A DNA stretch of 64,000 bases from Nocardioides sp. BP30 (GTDB taxonomy: Bacteria > Actinomycetota > Actinomycetes > Propionibacteriales > Nocardioidaceae). The translations under genes were made by a program, and so were the position numbers. Of the stretch, positions 55,790 through 64,000 are shown one piece after another. Within the stretch, counting starts at the first letter, position 1. Each line of letters starts with the position of its first letter. A model generated the notes under the pieces. It saw nothing but the letters and a program-made list of their open reading frames with translations, made no database searches and was not told the origin of the DNA. The stretch spans positions 682,001-746,000 of the forward strand of contig NZ_CP123620.1 in the NCBI RefSeq assembly GCF_029873215.1, written 5' to 3'.

Positions 55790-55792
55790 TGT
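55787..55792 (+). promoter_or_regulatory. -10 hexamer TAGTGT for leaderless hpt gene
   Basis: TAGTGT begins with the tilS stop codon TAG and ends 7 nt before ATG 55800. Confidence 0.5.
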
Positions 55793-55799
55793 TGCGGCC

Positions 55800-56351
55800 A
55801 TGGACTCCGCGCACGTCGGCGACGACCTCGTCAAGGTGCTCTTCACCGAGGAGCAGATCCACGCCAGGCTCAAGGAGATGGCGGCCCAGATCGACCAGGA
55901 CTACGAGGGCAAGGACCTCCTCATCGTCGGCATCCTCAAGGGTGCGGTGATGGTGATGGCCGACCTGGCGCGGTCCTTCGGCCGCCACGTCGAGATGGAC
56001 TGGATGGCGGTCTCCTCCTACGGTTCGGGCACGCAGTCCAGCGGCGTCGTACGGATCCTCAAGGACCTCGACACCGACATCTCGGGACGACACGTGCTGA
56101 TCGTGGACGAGATCATCGACACCGGCCTCACCCTGTCGTGGTTGACCTCCAACCTGGCCTCGCGCAACCCCGCCTCCGTCGAGATCGCGACCCTGCTGCG
56201 CAAGCCGGAGGCGCAGCAGATGCCCGTCGAGGTCAAGTACGTCGGATGGGACATCCCCAACGAGTTCGTCGTCGGCTACGGGCTCGACTTCCGCGAGCGC
56301 TACCGCAACCTGCGCGACATCGGCACGCTGGCGCCCCACGTCTACTCCTGA
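55800..56351 (+). CDS. hpt: Hypoxanthine phosphoribosyltransferase
   Basis: 183 aa. PRPP-binding motif VLIVDEIIDTGLTLSWL (about 99-115), DLLIVGILKGAVMVMADL near the N-terminus and VGYGLDFRERYRNLRDIG near the C-terminus. Salvages hypoxanthine/guanine to nucleotides. Between tilS and ftsH as in most actinobacteria and firmicutes. Confidence 0.96.
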   Translation: MDSAHVGDDLVKVLFTEEQIHARLKEMAAQIDQDYEGKDLLIVGILKGAVMVMADLARSFGRHVEMDWMAVSSYGSGTQSSGVVRILKDLDTDISGRHVLIVDEIIDTGLTLSWLTSNLASRNPASVEIATLLRKPEAQQMPVEVKYVGWDIPNEFVVGYGLDFRERYRNLRDIGTLAPHVYS

Positions 56352-56472
56352 GCATCCCCTGCCTGGAGATTTCCTTGGTAGGGGACAATGAGATCGACGA
56401 GGCGGCACGAATCGCCCGTTCGGCTCGTTGTAGTCCTCGTCAACTCCGTAGTCAGCGTCCGAGAGAAGCCTT
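56352..56472 (+). promoter_or_regulatory. Intergenic leader of ftsH
   Basis: 121 bp between hpt and ftsH. Contains GACAAT near 56383 that could serve as a -10, and no hairpin of note. No gene seen. Promoter assignment weak. Confidence 0.3.
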
Positions 56473-58529
<2,057 letters not shown>

Positions 58530-58533
<4 letters not shown>

Positions 58534-59117
58534 GCACCGGCGAGTTCGACCAGGCCCGGGCGGAGGCAGCCGTCCGGGAGCTGCTCCACGCCATCGGCGA
58601 GGACCCCGACCGGGAGGGCCTGCTCGACACCCCGGCCCGGGTCGCCAGGGCGTACGCCGAGCTCACCGCGGGGCTGCGGCAGGAGCCGGAGGACGTCTTG
58701 ACGACGACCTTCGACCTGGGGCACGACGAGCTGGTGCTGGTGCGCGACATCGAGCTGTGGTCGATGTGCGAGCACCATCTGGTGCCGTTCACCGGCGTGG
58801 CGCACGTCGGCTACATCCCGGCCGAGTCGGGCAAGATCACCGGCCTCTCGAAGCTGGCCAGGCTGGTCGACGTCTACGCCAAGCGGCCGCAGGTCCAGGA
58901 GCGGCTGACCACCCAGGTCGCGGACGCGTTGATGCGGATCCTCGAGGCGCGGGGTGTGATCGTCGTGATCGAGGCCGAGCATCTGTGCATGACCATGCGC
59001 GGGGTGCGCAAGGCCGGCGCGCGGACGATCACCTCGGCGGTGCGGGGCAGCATGCGAAGCAACGCCTCCACCCGCGCCGAGGCGATGGCGCTGATCAACC
59101 GCCCGACCGCGCACTGA
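58530..59117 (+). CDS. folE: GTP cyclohydrolase I
   Basis: 195 aa; first folate step, GTP to 7,8-dihydroneopterin triphosphate. Zinc and catalytic residues in [21 protein letters not shown] and [20 protein letters not shown] start overlapping ftsH stop. TGA stop shares two bases with the first unit of 22-bp array E. folP/folB/folK, normally next, are displaced by the chemoreceptor gene. Confidence 0.97.
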
Positions 59118-59203
59118 GTCGGGCCTGCGTCCGGGTTGAGTCGGGCCTGCGTCCGGGTTGAGTCGGGCCTGCGTGCGGGTTGAGTCGGGCCTGCGTCTCG
59201 ACG
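59116..59203 (+). repeat. 22-bp tandem repeat array E (4 units)
   Basis: Units 59116-59137, 59138-59159, 59160-59181, 59182-59203 with core GAGTCGGGCCTGCGTCC; unit 3 has GTGC for GTCC and unit 4 diverges at its 3' end. First unit supplies the GA of the folE TGA stop. Confidence 0.92.
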
Positions 59204-59251
59204 ATCCGGTCGGCCGCCCGTGGCCCGCGGTTCGGGCGCGCCGGGCGCTGC

Positions 59252-61501
59252 TCAGACGGCGAACTGGCGAACCAGGGAGTCCAGCTCGGTGGCGAGGCTG
59301 GCGAGGGCGGCGGCTGCCTCGGCCGTGCCGGCGGCGCCGGACTGGGCTGCGGCGGCCGAGGTTGCTGCGGAGGCGGTGTCGGCGGCGATGCCGTTGGTGC
59401 CGGTGGCCGCCTCGGTCACCGAGCGGGAGATCTCGCTCGTGGTGGCGCTCTGCTCCTCGACCGCGGCGGCGATGGTCACCTGGATCTCGTAGATCGAGTT
59501 GATCACCTCGCCCACCTCGCTGATGGCGGTGGCGGCACCGGCGCTGTCGCGCTGGATCGCCTCGATCAGCCGGCCGATCTCGTCGGTGGCCTTGGCCGTC
59601 TCGCCCGCGAGCTCCTTGACCTCGTTGGCCACCACCGCGAAGCCCTTCCCGGCCTCGCCGGCGCGCGCGGCCTCGATGGTGGCGTTGAGGGCGAGCAGGT
59701 TGGTCTGCTGGGCGATCGAGGTGATGACCTTGATGACCTGGCCGATCTCGACCGAGGAGCTGCCCAGCGCCTCGATGGTGCCGCTGGCGGACCGGGCCCG
59801 TTCCACGGCGTCGGAGGCCACCGAGGAGGCCTGGGTCGCGTTGCGGGCGATCTCGGAGATGCTGGCGCTCATCTGTTCGGCGGCGCTGGCCACGGTGTGC
59901 ACGTTGCCGGAGACCTGGCCGGCCGCCGAGGACACGCTCCCGACGAGGGCGGCGGCGTCGTCGACGCTGCGCCCCATCTCGCCGCTGACAGCGCTGAGCT
60001 CCTCCGAGGCGCTGGCGACCGAGGCTGCGGTCTGGCCGATGCGGGTCATGCTGGCCCGCAGCGAGGAGACCAGCGCGCGGACGGAGTCGGCCATCTGGCC
60101 GACGTTGTCCTCCCCGGCCAGTGCGAGCTCCTGGGTGAGGTCGCCCCGGGCGACCGAGGCGAGGTAGTCCCGGACGACCTCCACGCGCGCGGCCGTCTGT
60201 GCCGCTGCCTCCGCGGCCTCCCGGGCGCGGGAGGCGTCGGCCTCGGCGGCGGCCCGCTGCCGGGCGTGCTCGGCCTCGAGCTGCTCGCGCTCGGCGCGGG
60301 CTCGCTCCTCGGCCAGCTGGCGCTCGCGCTCCTGCTCGCGCGCGGCCTGGGCCTGCTCGGCCTCGGCGCGCTCGCGCTCGAGCCGCGCCTCCCGCTCGGC
60401 GTTCTCCCGCTCCAGCCGCGCGCGCTCCTCGGTGGCGCGACGGTCCGCCTCGGCACGGGCCAACCGCTCTGCCTCGGCCTCCCGGGCAGCGGCGTCGCCG
60501 GCGTCGAGGGCCTCGATGACCTGATCCACCGCGACCGAGATGCTGCCGACCTCGTCCTCCATGGAGTGCTCGACCCGCTTGCTGCGGTCGCCCGCGGCGA
60601 TCGCCTGCAGCGACCCGACCACCCGGCGCAGCGGGCGGACGATGGAGCGGATCACCACGAAGGCGCCGACGATGAACAGCAGCAGCCCGACGATGGAGAC
60701 GGTGGTGATGATCAGCCGCAACGAGGAGGCGGCGTCCTGGATCGCGATTACCTGCTGGTCGACGATGGCGTCGGTGGCATCGTCGGCGGTGTTGAACAGT
60801 ACGTCGACGGCCGCGCTCGCATCGCTGTTCGCCTTGTTGTCGAGCTTGCCCATCGTGGCGCCGTCGTTCTCCAGCGCGGCGGCGTGGATGTCGGCGAGGT
60901 AGGAGTGGTAGGCAGTGGTCGCCTTGACCATCTTCTGCAAGAAGGCACGCGACTGCGCATCGGGGTTCAGTGCCAGCGCGGCCTGATACTTCTGCAGCGC
61001 CGTCTGGTAGTGACTCTCGGCGGTCTGGTAGAGCGAGTTCGACGCCTGGTCGGGCTCGTGCCCGATGACCGCGCCGACGTACTCGCCGGTGAAGGTGCGC
61101 TGGAGCAACCACTCCTCGTAGCCCGCGTTGAGCTTGCTGGAGACCTGCGCCGTCGTTCGGTTGGCATGGGTCAGCGTGACGACCCGGTCCACCTTGATCG
61201 CGCCGACCACGGTGACGATCAGCAGCGCGACCACGCCCACGCCGACCATCGCGATCAGGCGCTGCCGGATCGTCACCCGCTTGTAGAACGGAGAGCGGCC
61301 CGCGCGGCGGCGGCCGCGGCCGGGCAGGTCGGCGCCGGGCAGGTCGGCGCCGGGCAGGTCGGCGCCGGGCAGGTCGCCACCGGGCAGGTCGCCACCGGGA
61401 GTGCTTTCGGACTCGACCAGCGACGCTTCGCGCTCGGGGCCCCGCGGCGCGGGAACGACGAGGTCGGTGGGAGCGGCGGAGGATTCGTACAGCGCGGTCA
61501 C
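59252..61501 (-). CDS. Methyl-accepting chemotaxis protein (chemoreceptor)
   Basis: 749 aa, GTG start (61501) with GAAGGAAG upstream; TAAGTT (minus strand, 61535-61530) is a candidate -10. Cytoplasmic N-tail with five (G/A)DLP-type pentapeptide repeats (36-60), TM1 about 82-102, extracellular helical sensor to about 260, TM2 about 262-284, HAMP, a long Arg/Glu/Ala coiled coil (about 340-440), second HAMP-like segment, and MCP signalling domain with hairpin tip [19 protein letters not shown] near 600-618. No che or flagellar genes in the window, so its partner kinase lies elsewhere; ligand unknown. Confidence 0.93.
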   Translation of the reverse strand: MTALYESSAAPTDLVVPAPRGPEREASLVESESTPGGDLPGGDLPGADLPGADLPGADLPGRGRRRAGRSPFYKRVTIRQRLIAMVGVGVVALLIVTVVGAIKVDRVVTLTHANRTTAQVSSKLNAGYEEWLLQRTFTGEYVGAVIGHEPDQASNSLYQTAESHYQTALQKYQAALALNPDAQSRAFLQKMVKATTAYHSYLADIHAAALENDGATMGKLDNKANSDASAAVDVLFNTADDATDAIVDQQVIAIQDAASSLRLIITTVSIVGLLLFIVGAFVVIRSIVRPLRRVVGSLQAIAAGDRSKRVEHSMEDEVGSISVAVDQVIEALDAGDAAAREAEAERLARAEADRRATEERARLERENAEREARLERERAEAEQAQAAREQERERQLAEERARAEREQLEAEHARQRAAAEADASRAREAAEAAAQTAARVEVVRDYLASVARGDLTQELALAGEDNVGQMADSVRALVSSLRASMTRIGQTAASVASASEELSAVSGEMGRSVDDAAALVGSVSSAAGQVSGNVHTVASAAEQMSASISEIARNATQASSVASDAVERARSASGTIEALGSSSVEIGQVIKVITSIAQQTNLLALNATIEAARAGEAGKGFAVVANEVKELAGETAKATDEIGRLIEAIQRDSAGAATAISEVGEVINSIYEIQVTIAAAVEEQSATTSEISRSVTEAATGTNGIAADTASAATSAAAAQSGAAGTAEAAAALASLATELDSLVRQFAV
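61321..61395 (-). repeat. Five 15-bp in-frame repeats in the chemoreceptor gene
   Basis: Five tandem 15-mers (CGGGCAGGTCGGCGC type, last two with GCCAC endings) at 61321, 61336, 61351, 61366, 61381. They encode [10 protein letters not shown] pentapeptides at residues 36-60 in the N-terminal cytoplasmic tail. Confidence 0.92.
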
Positions 61502-61611
61502 GACGCTTCCTTCGGCGAACGCGTGACGAAACTTACGCTAACGATCGCTCAGCCCCCGGTAGGGGTGTGGGCGCCGATCCCGGCGGTGCGCGGCAGTGGT
61601 CCCGACTCCGG

Positions 61612-61617
61612 TAGGTT
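61612..61617 (+). promoter_or_regulatory. -10 hexamer TAGGTT for leaderless folP gene
   Basis: TAGGTT ends 6 nt before GTG 61624, so folP-folB-folK can be transcribed apart from folE. Confidence 0.5.
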
Positions 61618-61623
61618 CGTGGC

Positions 61624-62487
61624 GTGTTCGCGCCGATCGGGCGTCCCCGGGTGATGGGGATCGTCAACGTCACGCCTGACTCCTTCAGCGACGGCGGCCG
61701 GTTCCTGGCGACCGACGACGCGGTGTCGCACGGACACGAGCTGCTCGACGACGGTGCCGACATCCTCGACATCGGGGGCGAGTCCACCCGGCCCGGTGCC
61801 ACCCGGCCGCTGGTCGGTGAGGAGCTGGCGCGGGTGATCCCGGTCATCGAGGAGCTCGCCCAGGCGGGCGCCGTGGTCTCGGTGGACACCATGCGCGCCG
61901 AGGTGGCCGAGGCGGCGCTGGCTGCGGGAGCCCGGATCGTCAACGACGTCTCGGGAGGCCTGGCGGATCCACGGATCCTCCCCGTCGTCGCCGGCTCCGA
62001 GGCGGTCTTCGTGGCCATGCACTGGCGCGCGCACAGCAGCACGATGCAGCACTTCACCCAGTACGCCGACGGCGTCGTGGAGACCGTCCGAGCAGAGCTG
62101 GCGGACCGTCTGGCCGCCGCGCTGGCCGCCGGCATTCCCGAGGACCGCATCGTCCTCGACCCGGGGCTCGGCTTCTCCAAGACCGCCGACCAGAACTGGG
62201 AGCTGCTGCGCGGACTGGGCCGGATCGCCGATCTCGGCCGGCCCGTCCTGGTCGGGGCCAGCCGCAAGGCCTTCCTGGGCACGCTGCTGGCCGATGCCGA
62301 CGGTCGTCCCCGACCGGTGGGCGAGCGGGAGAGTGCCCACGCCGTGATCACCGCGCACCTGGCCGCGGCGGGCGTGTGGTGCACCCGGGTGCACGACGTG
62401 CGAGCGACCCGCGACGCCCTCGCGGTGGTGCACAGACTGGACGATCCGCACGGACGAGACGATCAGGAGAGGGAGGACCGGCTGTGA
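61624..62487 (+). CDS. folP: Dihydropteroate synthase
   Basis: 287 aa; joins pABA to dihydropterin pyrophosphate (sulfonamide target). MGIVNVTPDSFSDGG (about 11-25), LDIGGESTRPGA, and GASRKAFLG (Lys/Arg pyrophosphate site). Start GTG 61624. Overlaps folB start by 4 nt. Confidence 0.97.
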   Translation: MFAPIGRPRVMGIVNVTPDSFSDGGRFLATDDAVSHGHELLDDGADILDIGGESTRPGATRPLVGEELARVIPVIEELAQAGAVVSVDTMRAEVAEAALAAGARIVNDVSGGLADPRILPVVAGSEAVFVAMHWRAHSSTMQHFTQYADGVVETVRAELADRLAAALAAGIPEDRIVLDPGLGFSKTADQNWELLRGLGRIADLGRPVLVGASRKAFLGTLLADADGRPRPVGERESAHAVITAHLAAAGVWCTRVHDVRATRDALAVVHRLDDPHGRDDQEREDRL

Positions 62488-62849
62488 GCGACGAGCTGGC
62501 CATCATCGGCATCGAGTGCTTCGGCCATCACGGTGTCTTCGAGTTCGAGAGACGTGAGGGACAGGTCTTCGTCATCGACCTGGTGCTGGGCCTGGACACC
62601 GCCCCGGCGGCGGCCTCCGACGACTTGCGCGACACCGTCGACTACGGGAGTCTCGTGGCGCAGGTCAAAGCACAGACCGAGCGTGACCCGGTCGATCTGA
62701 TCGAGACCCTCGCCCAGCGGATCGCGGACGTCTGCCTCTTGGATGCCCGTGTTGAATGGGTGCGTGTCACGGTCCACAAGCCGGACGCTCCCATCGACGC
62801 GACGTTCTCGGACGTCGCGCTGACGATCACCAGAAGGGCAGATGCGTGA
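62484..62849 (+). CDS. folB: Dihydroneopterin aldolase
   Basis: 121 aa. GIECFGHHGVFEFERREGQ at the N-terminus, DTVDYGSLV and IETLAQRIADVCLL are FolB signatures. Overlaps both neighbours by 4 nt. Confidence 0.95.
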   Translation: MSDELAIIGIECFGHHGVFEFERREGQVFVIDLVLGLDTAPAAASDDLRDTVDYGSLVAQVKAQTERDPVDLIETLAQRIADVCLLDARVEWVRVTVHKPDAPIDATFSDVALTITRRADA

Positions 62850-63415
62850 CCGAGGTACCCAATCCCCACATCGTCGACGCCGACACCCTGACCGGCGAGA
62901 TGCGTCCGATCCGACGGATCGTGCTCTCGATCGGCTCCAACCTCGGCGACCGGCTCGCCAACCTCCAAGGTGCCGTCGCCGCCCTCGTCGACACCCCTGA
63001 CGTGTGGGTCACCGCCGTCTCTCCCGTCTACGAGACCGACCCGGTCGACAGCCCCGAGGACGCGGAGCAGTTCCTGAACGCGGTCGTCCTGGCCGACACC
63101 ACCCTGTCGGCGGTGCGGGTCCTGGACCGCGCCCTGGCGATCGAGGACGCCTATGCCCGGGAGCGTTCGGACGTCACGAATGCGCCGCGCACCCTCGACG
63201 TCGACGTGATCCTCGTCGGCGACCGGATCAGCGAGGACCCGGCCCTGATCCTGCCGCACCCGCGGGCGCACGAACGTGCCTTCGTGCTGCGGCCGTGGGC
63301 CGACATCGAGCCGGGGGCGGAGATCCCGGGTCACGGGCCGATCCTCGCGCTGCTGGAGAAGACCGGCGAGGAAGGCGTCGCACGTCGCGACGACCTGGTC
63401 CTCGAGGTCGAGTGA
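62846..63415 (+). CDS. folK: 6-hydroxymethyl-dihydropterin pyrophosphokinase
   Basis: 189 aa. LSIGSNLGDRLANLQ, TDPVDSPEDAEQFLNAVV, RTLDVDVILVGD (metal-binding Asp pair) and LPHPRAHERAFVLRP define HPPK. An extra N-terminal tail of about 25 aa precedes the core. GTG start overlaps folB stop. Confidence 0.95.
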   Translation: MTEVPNPHIVDADTLTGEMRPIRRIVLSIGSNLGDRLANLQGAVAALVDTPDVWVTAVSPVYETDPVDSPEDAEQFLNAVVLADTTLSAVRVLDRALAIEDAYARERSDVTNAPRTLDVDVILVGDRISEDPALILPHPRAHERAFVLRPWADIEPGAEIPGHGPILALLEKTGEEGVARRDDLVLEVE

Positions 63416-63888
63416 GCGAGCCCCGGGAGCGGCTGCGGCCTATCTCGGGCGGGGCCCTCACCGGCTGGGGGGTCGTCGGACTCGTCGGCGGCTGGCTCCT
63501 GCACCGCGTCGCCGAGTCCTGGCGCGGCACCGCGCCGGTGGTGACCTGGCTGCAGCCGCTCGCGCTGCTGTTGGTCGCGCTCATCGTCGGCGGCACGGCC
63601 TGGGCGACGTGGCGCTCCGTGCAGGGCCGCAGCGAGCGCCTGGAGCCGCACCGGGCGGTCAACCGATTGGTCCTGGGCCGGGCCTGCGCCCTCGTGGGGG
63701 CGCTGATCGCCGGCGGGTACGCCGGGTACGCGGTCAGCTGGCTCGGGATGTCCGGCGATCCGCTCGCGGGCCAGCGGGTGTTGCGCTCGGCGATCGCCGC
63801 GGTGCTGGGGCTGTCGATCTGCGGTGCCGGCGTTCTCCTCGAGCGTGCGTGTCGCGTCCGTGACGACGACTCGGGCGACGTAACGTAA
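63412..63888 (+). CDS. DUF3180 membrane protein
   Basis: 158 aa, four predicted helices (about 13-30, 45-62, 89-110, 128-148). Position after folK and topology match DUF3180, conserved in actinobacteria with unknown role. GTG start overlaps folK stop. Confidence 0.85.
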   Translation: MSEPRERLRPISGGALTGWGVVGLVGGWLLHRVAESWRGTAPVVTWLQPLALLLVALIVGGTAWATWRSVQGRSERLEPHRAVNRLVLGRACALVGALIAGGYAGYAVSWLGMSGDPLAGQRVLRSAIAAVLGLSICGAGVLLERACRVRDDDSGDVT

Positions 63889-63893
63889 CGGCC

Positions 63894-64000
63894 ATGACTT
63901 CCCCAGCAGCAACATCCGCCACACGACGCCGTCAGCGCAGCACCCGCCTGACCGTCGCCGTGGTGCTGCTCGTCGCTGCGGCGGCGCTGGTCGTGGCAGC
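63894..64000 (+). CDS. Start of an unknown membrane or exported protein, cut by window edge
   Basis: 35 codons from ATG 63894. Basic Arg-rich head (RRRQRSTRL) followed by a hydrophobic helix (TVAVVLLVAAAALVVA). Signal anchor or signal peptide; identity cannot be read. Confidence 0.6.
   Translation, partial: MTSPAATSATRRRQRSTRLTVAVVLLVAAAALVVA

Noticed and set aside
59180..61654. 824-aa plus-strand frame antisense to the MCP
   Set aside because: Complement of the MCP coding sequence with Gly/Leu/Val/Arg bias and no recognisable domain.

Overview
The window is about 70% G+C, with many GTG starts, ATGA/GTGA stop-start overlaps and dense gene packing. Gene order includes tad pilus genes with a DECH helicase, a BldG-type STAS protein, topA-tmk-holB, and ppa-dacB-DUF2342-tilS-hpt-ftsH-folE...folP-folB-folK-DUF3180. 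This points to a high-G+C actinobacterium, most likely a member of the Nocardioidaceae (Nocardioides-like); the genus is inferred from gene order and style, not proven.

Layout. 1-2449: end of a Tad/type IVc pilus operon (ATPase, two TadB/TadC-like membrane proteins). 2529-9203: a ROK-family regulator followed by a very large secreted multi-domain GH3 glycosidase, closed by a strong hairpin. 9418-12683: small pilin-like DUF4244 protein, TadE-like and second TadE-like proteins, then a convergent DECH helicase (the conserved helicase/secretion neighbourhood). 12856-22981: housekeeping block with a BldG-like anti-anti-sigma factor, a methyltransferase, topoisomerase I, thymidylate kinase, DNA polymerase III delta-prime, a secreted alpha/beta-hydrolase peptidase and tRNA-Thr(CGT). 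23074-31324: mixed accessory genes (two unknown exported proteins, oxidoreductase plus TetR, hydrolase, PurU, LuxR-type regulator, SigB-type sigma factor, FAD/NAD(P) protein). 31329-41535: metabolism (malate:quinone oxidoreductase, two acyl-CoA synthetases, a formate/nitrite-type channel divergent from a Cds1-like cysteine desulfhydrase, PrmC-like methyltransferase, small membrane proteins, metallo-hydrolase, GNAT). 42225-46093: a TPP riboswitch controlling a complete thiamine ABC importer (substrate-binding protein, permease, ATPase). 46104-51485: PAP2-type membrane phosphatase, NlpC/P60 hydrolase, acyl-CoA oxidase, small hydrolase. 51611-64000: pyrophosphatase, PBP4-type carboxypeptidase, zinc metalloprotease, tilS, hpt, ftsH, and the folate genes folE, folP, folB, folK, with a chemoreceptor gene placed between folE and folP.

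Beyond the genes, three patterns stand out. First, a family of 22-bp tandem repeats (core GAGTCGGGCCTSCGTCC) occurs as five short arrays of 2-5 units at gene 3' ends, often overlapping the stop codon. Second, at least nine genes have a TANNNT hexamer exactly 6-7 nt before the start codon, the signature of leaderless transcription; in four of them the upstream gene's stop codon is part of the hexamer. Third, the cysteine desulfhydrase and the FNT channel share a divergent promoter region with a perfect 10-bp inverted repeat, suggesting a sulfide production/efflux module.

No IS element, prophage, CRISPR array or rRNA was seen. The first and last genes are cut by the window edges.
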